A DNA stretch of 64,000 bases from Fibrella aestuarina BUZ 2 (lineage in GTDB: Bacteria > Bacteroidota > Bacteroidia > Cytophagales > Spirosomataceae): positions 734,001 to 798,000 of the forward strand of contig NC_020054.1 of NCBI RefSeq assembly GCF_000331105.1, in the 5' to 3' direction. The position numbers were made by a program, and so were the translations under genes. Each line of letters opens with the position of its first letter. Position 1 is the first letter of the stretch. Positions 53,547 through 61,205 of this stretch are shown piece by piece. Under the pieces are notes generated by a model. It was not told the DNA's origin. It did not search any database and saw only the letters and a list, made by a program, of their open reading frames with translations.

Positions 53547-54677
53547 TCAAACCAGGGTTGCGGGGCGTTCATGGGTAGTGGCCTGCGAGATGCGTGTGGT
53601 GCCTTCATCGACCGAAACGATATACGCCCGGCCACCTGCCTGCCGAATGGCCTCGGCTACTGGTTCGGGATTAATGGGTGCGTAGGCAAACATGCAACCC
53701 CCGCCGCCCGAACCGTTGATTTTGCCGCCCAGCGCCCCCGCCGACAGTGCCGCGTCGAGCATCCGGTCGATTTTGGGCGTCGAGATCCGTTGCGCGTCGC
53801 GCAGGTTGGCGTGGTGTTCGGTCAGGAGTTGCCCAAAGCGGCGATCATCAAATGGGGTTGCAGAGGGGGTAGCCCGAATCAGTGTCAGTGCCTGACGCAG
53901 GATGTCGCGGTTGGCCAGGTTACCCACCAGAAGGGTATAGTCGTCGGGCGACAGGCGGTTTTTATAAGCCGCCAACGCCCCTACATCGGCCGTAGGGAGC
54001 GAGAATACCGGGTCGAGGCGGGTCAGCTCGTTCACAATCCGCAGCATCCCAAACTTCACCCGGCTCAGAATCCCGATGGTGTCTTTGGGTTCGCCGGAGT
54101 CGCCCAGCACGAACGTACCCAGCCGGGGCTGGTAGGCTTCGAGCCGGATAGCTGGTTTCGATTCAAGATAGACCACACCGCCAACGGCTGTCGAGTAATG
54201 ATCCATCATGCCGCCCGGTTCACCAAACTCCAGCACTTCGGCCTCATAGGCCAGTTCGGCAAGTTGCTGGGGGGATAGGGGCTGCGGGTTGTCGGCCAGT
54301 TGGCTGAGCACGTTGAGCCAACTGACTAATAGCGCCGACGAACTCGACGTGCCGGCGTTGATGGGAATCTGTCCGCGTACCGCCCCCTCGATGCCATGGC
54401 TGAACCGAAAGCCCGCTTTTGCCATGACATTGACCGCACTCCGAAAGTAATCGCGGTCGTGCAGGTACGTTAATGGGAGCGGCGTCAGGCCAAACTGCTC
54501 GTCGCGACCGATGTCGGGCAAGTGAAGCCGAACAAGGGGCTGACTGATCGATTCGGCTTGTACCTGAATACGACACGAAATGGCCGCTGCAATGACGGGA
54601 AGCCCCAGATAATCCTGGTGTTCGCCAAACAGGCAGATGCGGCCGGGTGTCGAAACGGTGACAGCTTGTTTTTGCAT
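53547..54677 (-). CDS. GHMP-family sugar kinase, galactokinase-like
   Basis: A 376-residue kinase. It opens VSTPGRICLFGEHQDYLGLPVI; GEHQDY is the galactokinase-type sugar-binding motif. The ATP motif GQIPINAGTSSSSALLVS and the C-terminal GALGGKINGSGGGGCMF complete the GHMP pattern. The enzyme is shorter than typical GalK and may phosphorylate galactose, arabinose or a related sugar. No Leloir-pathway genes adjoin it, so I do not assign galK. It faces the GH109 gene across 333 bases and precedes a terminator. Confidence 0.85.
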   Translation of the reverse strand: MQKQAVTVSTPGRICLFGEHQDYLGLPVIAAAISCRIQVQAESISQPLVRLHLPDIGRDEQFGLTPLPLTYLHDRDYFRSAVNVMAKAGFRFSHGIEGAVRGQIPINAGTSSSSALLVSWLNVLSQLADNPQPLSPQQLAELAYEAEVLEFGEPGGMMDHYSTAVGGVVYLESKPAIRLEAYQPRLGTFVLGDSGEPKDTIGILSRVKFGMLRIVNELTRLDPVFSLPTADVGALAAYKNRLSPDDYTLLVGNLANRDILRQALTLIRATPSATPFDDRRFGQLLTEHHANLRDAQRISTPKIDRMLDAALSAGALGGKINGSGGGGCMFAYAPINPEPVAEAIRQAGGRAYIVSVDEGTTRISQATTHERPATLV

Positions 54678-55010
54678 GGTGTAAAAAGGGGGCGTCGATC
54701 AGACAGGGAAAGCGCCAGGGGTACAGACTGACTAACTAAGTTGGATAAAGTAAGTAATGCATCGGCCCTGCCCATTTTCGGCGTCGTCCAGGCTACCGCT
54801 CACCGTAGCTGGTGCCTGAACCACTGCCCTGTTGACCCCGCTCTGCAAGCCGGGCAGGGCAACAACTAGCCGCCAACTACTCTGAAAACGGTTGTTTTTC
54901 ATACGTATGCCTGGTTGATGGCTGTAAGAGCGGGTTGGCTTTGGGGGAGCGGTAGGTCAAGGTAAATTGGCCGGGTGGCGCCAGGCGAAGTCAGTTACGG
55001 TGGGTAAGGA
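54678..55010. other. 333-bp intergenic region, no gene seen
   Basis: Between the GHMP kinase start and the GH109 stop, both minus strand. No frame with a recognisable product, no strong hairpin and no repeat was seen. It should contain the kinase promoter. It leaves room for a small RNA, but nothing supports one. Confidence 0.4.
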
Positions 55011-56384
55011 TTAGTAGAGTTCGTTGAGGCCAAAAATGGGCTTGTTCGTCTTCCACTTACCGCGCGTGAAATCCGGAATTTCCATAGGCTTGCTACCGGC
55101 GGCAATGCTCTGCTCCGATAGCGGGCTGATGGCGCTCCAGGCAGCCGCATCATACACGTCGATAGGCGGCGCTACCTGGTTCTTGATGGCTTCGATGAAA
55201 CCACGTAAAACAAAGAAATCGATACCGCCGTGGCCGGCATTCTGGGCGGCTTGTGCGTGCTGTTTCCAGAGAGGATGATCGTACTTGTCCTGATAAGGCG
55301 CAAACGGTTCCCACTGGTGCGGTTTGGGACTTACCCCCTCCAGGTAGATGGTGTCGCCGTCGTCCATCCAGATGCCCTGCGTACCCTGCGCCCGGAACCC
55401 CAGCGAGTAGGGGCGGGGCGAATTGGTGTCATGAATGATGGTGATGTTTTCGCCGTTGGCGCACTGCACCATCGTGGTGACCACGTCGCCCAGCTTGAAC
55501 TTGACCTTCACGTTGGGGTGGTCGGGGCCGCCCTTGGCAACCACGTAGTTGTGCAGCCCCCGGCTCTGGGTCGCCATTGACGTCAGGTACGTGAAGCGAT
55601 TCCCGCGGTTGATGTTGAGCCAGTGCGCTACGGGGCCAAGGCCGTGAGTCGGGTACAGATCGCCGTTGCGATCGACCGAGTGCTGGGTGCGCCAATGCGC
55701 CTCCGAATACCCTTTTTCGCCAAACTCAGCGCCCACGCCCGAGATGGATTTACCGTCGTTGAATTTGATGTTGCGCAGGTCGTGCTGGTAACCGCAGTGG
55801 GCGTACGTCATTTCGCCAAACATGCCCTGCCGGACCATGTTCAGAATGGCCATCACGTCGCGGCGGTAGCAGACATTTTCGAGCAACATGCAGTGGGCGC
55901 CGGTTTTCTCGTAGGTGTTGACCAGATCCCACGATTCTTTCAGCGTCACCGTCGCCGAGACTTCCAGCCCGGCATATTTGCGTGCTTTCATCGTAGCAAC
56001 GGCCATCGGTGTGTGCCATTCCCAGGGCGTTGCAATCACCACCCCGTCGATGTCGTCGCGCTTAAGCAGTTCCAGAAAGGCTTCGTCGCCCTTGGTATAG
56101 GCAACCGGCGCTTTCCGACCTGCTTTCGCAATCAGGGTGTTGGTGCGGGCGATGGCCTGTTGGTCAATGTCGCAGATGGCCACTATCTCCACATCCTCGC
56201 GGTAGAGGGCCTGCTGGACGTGGTAGATCCCTCGGGCGCCCACGCCGATAAATCCTAGTCGTACTTTGCTCAGTACTGGCGGGCGGGCACTGGCCGATGC
56301 TGTAGTGAACAGGCTTGGCATCAGAGGGGCACTCACGCTGCCGAGGGCAGCCGTTCGCAGAAAGGAGCGACGTGTAGTAGTCAT
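55011..56384 (-). CDS. GH109-like Gfo/Idh/MocA oxidoreductase with Tat signal
   Basis: A 457-residue enzyme. The N-terminus MTTTRRSFLRTAALGSVSAP is a Tat signal (RRSFLR). The Rossmann domain starts VRLGFIGVGARGIYHVQQAL. The C-terminal part contains HWRTQHSVDRNGDLYPTHGLGPVAHW, which is very close to GH109 alpha-N-acetylgalactosaminidases, enzymes that cleave glycosides by an NAD-dependent oxidation-elimination mechanism in which the YPTH histidine matters. A plain oxidoreductase is the alternative. ATG 56384 is preferred to the longer frame from 56519 because the Tat signal starts there. Two operator-like palindromes lie 129-168 bases upstream. Confidence 0.9.
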   Translation of the reverse strand: MTTTRRSFLRTAALGSVSAPLMPSLFTTASASARPPVLSKVRLGFIGVGARGIYHVQQALYREDVEIVAICDIDQQAIARTNTLIAKAGRKAPVAYTKGDEAFLELLKRDDIDGVVIATPWEWHTPMAVATMKARKYAGLEVSATVTLKESWDLVNTYEKTGAHCMLLENVCYRRDVMAILNMVRQGMFGEMTYAHCGYQHDLRNIKFNDGKSISGVGAEFGEKGYSEAHWRTQHSVDRNGDLYPTHGLGPVAHWLNINRGNRFTYLTSMATQSRGLHNYVVAKGGPDHPNVKVKFKLGDVVTTMVQCANGENITIIHDTNSPRPYSLGFRAQGTQGIWMDDGDTIYLEGVSPKPHQWEPFAPYQDKYDHPLWKQHAQAAQNAGHGGIDFFVLRGFIEAIKNQVAPPIDVYDAAAWSAISPLSEQSIAAGSKPMEIPDFTRGKWKTNKPIFGLNELY

Positions 56385-56512
56385 ACAAAAACGGATAGAA
56401 AAGCAGAATAACGCTCGAATAAGCACCCAATGGCTTAGGGAAATTAGGCACCTGAACGCCCTGAGCAAAGACCGAGCGCGGCGTGACAACCAGCAAAATC
56501 GATGGATCTGGA

Positions 56513-56552
56513 TGCGCAAACGTTTGCACGTCGTAGGACAAACGTTTGCGCA
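56513..56552. promoter_or_regulatory. Double LacI-type operator upstream of the GH109 gene
   Basis: Two copies of the palindrome CAAACGTTTG (56517-56526 and 56539-56548), centred 22 bases apart, about two helical turns. Together they form a perfect 14-base inverted repeat, TGCGCAAACGTTTG at 56513-56526 against 56539-56552. The central CG-containing AT/GC pattern is that of LacI/GalR-family sites. The 22-base spacing would let two dimers bind on one DNA face. The regulator is not in this window. Confidence 0.7.
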
Positions 56553-56613
56553 CTACAGCAGAAAAACAACGATTTTAGTAGACTACTTTGCTAGTAGCGT
56601 AAATTTCAGCTTG

Positions 56614-56790
56614 TCATGCCTGAATGTATGGGACACTAATGAGAAGTCGGCGTAACTCATCCGGGCACTCAGAGTAGACCTTCAGGGAAAAACCATCTTT
56701 GAGGCCATCGATGAAGCACCTGTCTTCTCCGGTCGATTTCATCTCGGGGCCGAATTCTTTGTTGACGTTCGGGAATGTTATGTGAGCCAT
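56614..56790 (-). CDS. Orphan ORF derived from the CarB C-terminus
   Basis: A 58-codon frame with ATG at 56790 and TGA at 56614. Its residues 6-41 (FPNVNKEFGPEMKSTGE... ending LKVYSE) match the CarB tail encoded at 57595-57740 at 29 of 36 positions; the DNA of the two regions also aligns over about 110 bases at roughly 80% by eye. The last 17 residues are unrelated to CarB. The frame is open and begins with ATG, so it could be translated, but it lacks the catalytic parts of CarB. It may be a decaying duplication or a small new gene. Confidence 0.6.
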   Translation of the reverse strand: MAHITFPNVNKEFGPEMKSTGEDRCFIDGLKDGFSLKVYSECPDELRRLLISVPYIQA

Positions 56791-56943
56791 GAGCGCTCAG
56801 AGAAAGCAACATGCAGTGAGTGAGCGTATTAGAAGCAGGTTAGTAACTGGTTCAAATTACGGTTGATGCTTGCGCGCTGCTTCACAGATTGTATACCTTT
56901 CTACCGCAGTGCTTCATCACAACATACTTACTACTACCCACTT

Positions 56944-57417
56944 ATGTCCTGTATTGTCTCCATCCCGCTTATGTTGTATCTGTTGGTAGCAGCAAATCCG
57001 TCCTTACTCGATACAGCTCCCTTGGATAAGGACCCGACCTACAAGAAAGTAATAAGCCGACGGGTTACTTACCCTCCAGTGTCTGATCAACACAAGATCG
57101 CTCTGATGGTCTACGCGCGCTTTACGATTAACGAACGTGGGCACGTTGAGCATGTCAAAATCATAAGACATCCCACTGAAGAGGTTCACCACAAGTTTTA
57201 CGATGCCGTCGTGGAATCAGCGCTCAAGCGGCTTCCTCCTTTAAATCCAAGCTACGTTGGTCATTACATCCTACCGGTTTCCTTCTCCTTAAGAGATGAA
57301 CACAATGGTCAGCTACTTATACCAGAAGATGTTGGCTATTACGGCGAACAGGTTAATAGTGTGATGCTGCAACCTGTTAAGGTTATAGGCTACAGAAGGT
57401 ATAGAGTACAAAACTAA
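56944..57417 (+). CDS. TonB C-terminal-like protein
   Basis: A 157-residue protein from ATG 56944 with an N-terminal hydrophobic segment (MSCIVSIPLMLYLLVAANPSLL). The middle, YPPVSDQHKIALMVYARFTINERGHVEHVKIIRH followed by FYDAVVESALKRLPPLNPSYVGHYILPVSFSL, has the TonB C-terminal domain pattern of strand, helix and two strands ending in a VSF-like motif. No proline-rich spacer or ExbBD genes are present, so it is unlikely to be a full energy transducer; a periplasmic TonB-like domain protein is more likely. It lies between the CarB-tail ORF and carB. Confidence 0.75.
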   Translation: MSCIVSIPLMLYLLVAANPSLLDTAPLDKDPTYKKVISRRVTYPPVSDQHKIALMVYARFTINERGHVEHVKIIRHPTEEVHHKFYDAVVESALKRLPPLNPSYVGHYILPVSFSLRDEHNGQLLIPEDVGYYGEQVNSVMLQPVKVIGYRRYRVQN

Positions 57418-57512
57418 ATCTGAGCCAAGAACCCATCGCTTCTACGTGGTCGATTCTTCATGGGCGCGTGGTTATAAGCTGGTGCATACCATCTGGTATT
57501 ACTGGTATCAGG

Positions 57513-57592
57513 CTTACTAGCTAAAAATGGAATCGGCCAACGTACCTAGATTATTCAGGTACGTTGGCCGATTCCATTTTTTAGCTAGTAAG
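57513..57592. terminator. 35-bp near-perfect hairpin after carB
   Basis: Left arm 57513-57547 and right arm 57557-57592 are complementary over 35 bases with one bulged base (five A against six T) and a 9-base loop. It begins 3 bases past the carB stop on the minus strand and lies 96 bases beyond the convergent TonB-like stop at 57417, so it probably ends both transcripts. Confidence 0.8.
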
Positions 57593-57594
57593 TC

Positions 57595-60468
57595 CTACCG
57601 GCTCAGATACAGATTGCGCTCGGAGTAGACCTTGAGGAAAAACTCATCCTTGAGGTCGTCGATGAAATAGATGCCTTCGCCGGTCGATTTCATTTCGGGG
57701 CCGAGTTCTTTGTTCACGTTCGGGAATTTGTTGAACGAGAACACCGGAATCTTGATGGCGTATCCCTTCTTCACCGGGTTAAATGTGAAGTCGGTCACCT
57801 TCGCACCCAGCATCACCTTCGTGGCGTAGTTGACATACGGCTCCTGGTAGGCTTTGCAGATAAACGGCACCGTGCGGCTGGCGCGCGGGTTGGCCTCGAT
57901 CACGTACACCTTCTCGTCTTTGATGGCGAACTGAATGTTGATCAACCCTTTGGTTTTCAGCGCCACCGCAATCTTTTTGGTGTACTCTTCGATCTGCGCA
58001 ATCACCGCCTCACTCAGGTCGAAGGGTGGGAGCAGTGCATACGAGTCGCCCGAGTGGATACCCGCCGGTTCGATATGTTCCATAATCCCGATGATGTACA
58101 CATTCTCGCCGTCGCAGATGGCATCCGATTCGGCTTCGATGGCGTTTTCGAGGAAATGGTCGAGCAGGATGTTGTTGTCGGGAATGTCGCTCAGGATCTT
58201 CATCACGTGCTGCTCCAGCTCCGTTTCGTTGATGACGATCTTCATGCTCTGCCCGCCCAACACGTAGCTGGGCCGTACCAGCAGTGGGAAGCCCAGCTCC
58301 CGCGACAGGTCGATGGCTGCCTCTGATTCGCGCACCGTCCCGAACTTCGGGTACGGAATGTCGAGCTCGCGCAGCATGCCCGAGAAGAGGCCCCGATCTT
58401 CGGCCAGGTCGAGGGCCTCCCAACTCGTACCGATGATCTTGATGCCGTAGCGCGTCAGTTTCTCGGCCATTTTTAGGGCCGTCTGCCCGCCCAGCTGCAC
58501 AATTACGCCTTCGGGTTGCTCGTGCTGAATGATGGCGTGCACGTGCTCCCAGAACACCGGCTCGAAGTACAGCTTATCGGCAATATCGGGGTCGGTCGAG
58601 ACGGTTTCTGGGTTACAGTTGATCATGATCGTCTCGTAGCCCGCCTCTTTGGCGGCCAGTACACCGTGGACGCACGAGTAGTCAAACTCGATCCCCTGCC
58701 CAATACGGTTCGGGCCTGAACCCAGAATCACCACTTTCTTGCGGTTCGACCGGATCGACTCGTTGCCGGGCAGGTCAGACACCGGTTCGGGCCGGTCGAG
58801 CGTGATGGGCAACTGGTTGTTGAAGGTCGAGTAGTAGTAGGGCGTTTTGGCCTCAAACTCCGCCGCGCAGGTATCCACGCACTTGTACACCCGGCGGATG
58901 TTGTGGTTCTGGCGGTAGTTGTAAATCTTGCTCTCACGTACCTGCAGGATGTGCGCCAGCTGCCGGTCGGCGTAGCCTTTCTGCTTGGCCGTGCGCAGCA
59001 GTTCGGGCGGCAGGTCGTCGAGGTCGTACTGGGCAATCTCGCGCTCCAGTTCGATCAGCTCTTCGATCTGATGCAGGAACCAGGGGTCGATTTTGGTCAG
59101 CTTCCGAATGGTGCTGAACGACATACCCGCCTTGAAGGCATCGTAGATATGGAACAGGCGGTTCCAGCTCGGGTGCTCCAGGCTGTGTTTCAGCGCGTTG
59201 ATGTCGGTCAGCTCCCGGCCATCGGCACCCAGCCCGTTGCGCCGGATTTCGAGGCTCTGACAGGCTTTTTGCAGGGCTTCCTGGAAGTTCCGCCCAATGC
59301 CCATCGCCTCACCCACCGACTTCATCTGTAGGCCCAGCGATCGGTCGGCGCCGGGGAATTTGTCGAAGTTCCAGCGCGGTACTTTCACGATCACGTAGTC
59401 GATCGCCGGCTCGAAAAAGGCCGACGTCGTGCCCGTGATCGGGTTGATCAGTTCGTCGAGGTTATACCCCACGGCCATTTTCGCCGCGATCCGGGCGATG
59501 GGATAGCCTGTAGCTTTCGATGCCAGCGCCGACGACCGGCTCACCCGCGGGTTCACCTCGATCACGATGATATCGTCGGTTTCGGGGTTGACCGAAAACT
59601 GGATGTTACAGCCACCGGCAAATTGCCCGATGCCGTTCATCACCCGAATGGCCAGATCGCGCATTTGCTGATACAGCGTGTCGGGCAGGGTCATGGCGGG
59701 GGCTACCGTGATGCTGTCGCCGGTATGCACGCCCATCGGGTCGAAGTTCTCGATCGAACAGACGATGATGAAGTTGCCGTTCCCGTCGCGCAGCAGTTCG
59801 AGCTCATACTCTTTCCAGCCCATGACACTTTGCTCCACCAGCACCTCGTGAACGGGTGAGGCGTGCAGGCCGTGGGTCAGCGCTTTGTCGAAATCTTCGG
59901 GTACGTTGACGAAACCGCCACCGGTTCCCCCCAGCGTGAACGAGGGCCGGATAACGAGCGGGAAGCCAATTTCCTGCGCGATCTCTTTGCCTTCCAGAAA
60001 CGAGCGGGCCGTGCGGCCTTTGCAGACACCGGCACCCAACTGAAGCATCAGCAGGCGGAACTTCTCGCGGTCTTCGGTGGTCTCGATGGCCTTGATGTCG
60101 ACGCCGATGATCTGAACATCGTACTTCTCCCAGATACCGGCCTTGTCGCAGTCGATGGCGAGGTTGAGGGCGGTCTGACCGCCCATCGTGGGCAACACGG
60201 CGTTGATGGGTTTCCCCATTTGCTGGTGTTTTTCCAGAATCTCGATGATCGACTTTTTCTCCAGCGGTTTCAGGTACACATAGTCCGCGTTGATCGGGTC
60301 GGTCATGATCGTGGCCGGATTGGAGTTGATCAGCGCCACCTCGATACCTTCTTCGCGGATAGACCGGGCAGCTTGTGAACCCGAGTAGTCGAATTCGCAT
60401 GCCTGACCGATGACGATGGGGCCGGAGCCGATGATAAGAACCGAGCGGAGATTGGGATTTTTGGGCAT
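57595..60468 (-). CDS. carB: Carbamoyl-phosphate synthase large subunit
   Basis: The ammonia-using synthetase that, with CarA, makes carbamoyl phosphate for pyrimidines and arginine. From ATG 60468 it has 957 residues and opens PKNPNLRSVLIIGSGPIVIGQACEFDYSGSQA. Both ATP-grasp halves are present, each with an NPR-type motif (VIEVNPRVSRSSALASKATG and VIEANPRASRTVPF) and the second NRIGQGIEFDYSC. The protein stops at KVYSERNLYLSR without the usual C-terminal MGS allosteric domain, so it is about 110 residues shorter than the enteric enzyme; this short form is, from memory, common in Cytophagales and Flavobacteriia. A longer frame to 60669 lacks support. Confidence 0.97.
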   Translation of the reverse strand: MPKNPNLRSVLIIGSGPIVIGQACEFDYSGSQAARSIREEGIEVALINSNPATIMTDPINADYVYLKPLEKKSIIEILEKHQQMGKPINAVLPTMGGQTALNLAIDCDKAGIWEKYDVQIIGVDIKAIETTEDREKFRLLMLQLGAGVCKGRTARSFLEGKEIAQEIGFPLVIRPSFTLGGTGGGFVNVPEDFDKALTHGLHASPVHEVLVEQSVMGWKEYELELLRDGNGNFIIVCSIENFDPMGVHTGDSITVAPAMTLPDTLYQQMRDLAIRVMNGIGQFAGGCNIQFSVNPETDDIIVIEVNPRVSRSSALASKATGYPIARIAAKMAVGYNLDELINPITGTTSAFFEPAIDYVIVKVPRWNFDKFPGADRSLGLQMKSVGEAMGIGRNFQEALQKACQSLEIRRNGLGADGRELTDINALKHSLEHPSWNRLFHIYDAFKAGMSFSTIRKLTKIDPWFLHQIEELIELEREIAQYDLDDLPPELLRTAKQKGYADRQLAHILQVRESKIYNYRQNHNIRRVYKCVDTCAAEFEAKTPYYYSTFNNQLPITLDRPEPVSDLPGNESIRSNRKKVVILGSGPNRIGQGIEFDYSCVHGVLAAKEAGYETIMINCNPETVSTDPDIADKLYFEPVFWEHVHAIIQHEQPEGVIVQLGGQTALKMAEKLTRYGIKIIGTSWEALDLAEDRGLFSGMLRELDIPYPKFGTVRESEAAIDLSRELGFPLLVRPSYVLGGQSMKIVINETELEQHVMKILSDIPDNNILLDHFLENAIEAESDAICDGENVYIIGIMEHIEPAGIHSGDSYALLPPFDLSEAVIAQIEEYTKKIAVALKTKGLINIQFAIKDEKVYVIEANPRASRTVPFICKAYQEPYVNYATKVMLGAKVTDFTFNPVKKGYAIKIPVFSFNKFPNVNKELGPEMKSTGEGIYFIDDLKDEFFLKVYSERNLYLSR

Positions 60469-60668
60469 GATGGGGCCAAAAAGACGGATATAACGAACAA
60501 ATAACGCCTTGATTCTGACCAGCCTCGGTCGAGAGGTATGGGCAAAAATCCCGCAAAAGTAGGGGGTATAGCGGCGGAATACAACCAGAATGCCCGTTAA
60601 AATCAGATATAACCGGTTGGCCTCATTTGATAAACCAGTATTTTCGAAGAAGTAGCGTACCACATACA

Positions 60669-60712
60669 CTTAAAAGGGCGTTTCGGTCTGTTAGCCGAAA
60701 CGCCCTTTTAAG
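60669..60712 (-). terminator. 18-bp perfect hairpin after the small His/Gly-rich ORF
   Basis: Arms CTTAAAAGGGCGTTTCGG and CCGAAACGCCCTTTTAAG (60669-60686, 60695-60712) with an 8-base loop. On the minus strand it lies 26 bases past the stop of the small ORF at 60738 and 200 bases before the carB start, consistent with ending that transcript. Confidence 0.85.
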
Positions 60713-60737
60713 GTTCGTTGTCAATCGCCTTGTGCCG

Positions 60738-60896
60738 TTACCGGCTGCCGTTACGGCTGTTGCTGTGGCCCGAGTGTCCATGACCACCACGTTCGTCGGC
60801 TAGTTTGGTCTTGGTCTTGCCGCCGGGCGTCCCCTGGCGACCCATCGGTGCGTGATTGTCTTCAGGTTCCTGTTTGCTCTTATTGGCGTTGGTCAT
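60738..60896 (-). CDS. Small hydrophilic His/Gly-rich protein
   Basis: A 52-residue frame starting MTNANKSKQEPEDNHAP, then MGRQGTPGGKTKTKLADERGG and HGHSGHSNSRNGSR. It is very hydrophilic and ends before a strong hairpin on the same strand, which supports a real transcript. The frame stays open upstream for 44 more codons to a stop at 61029-61031, with the same composition (HDAHDTSHQRPNGERY) but no ATG, GTG or TTG start. The true N-terminus is therefore uncertain. No family was recognised. Confidence 0.55.
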   Translation of the reverse strand: MTNANKSKQEPEDNHAPMGRQGTPGGKTKTKLADERGGHGHSGHSNSRNGSR

Positions 60897-61205
60897 GTAT
60901 CGCTCCCCGTTGGGGCGCTGATGACTCGTGTCGTGGGCGTCGTGGTTACGCGTGTGTTCGCCATGCGGCTGATTGTCGTTCGAGCCCGGCTGGTCAGTGG
61001 TTTTGTGGTTAGCGATAGTTGTAGCAGTCTATTAGTTATATAGATTTATAACTGACCGGATTCGCTACTGTTTACCGTTGGGGCAGCTAATTAGCTTTTG
61101 GTATGCCTGTCCCTCAGAAACCATAGACCAATCATGTGCCTATGCGCCCTATGCCGTAACTTCGGGTCGTTTCGTACCCCGCAACCTGTACCTTTTGTAT
61201 ACGTT
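60897..61205. other. 309-bp region between small ORF and lipoprotein gene
   Basis: Contains the upstream open extension of the small ORF (to 61028) and AT-rich DNA just beyond. No other gene, hairpin or repeat was recognised. The promoter of the plus-strand lipoprotein gene should lie in its last 150 bases. Confidence 0.4.
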
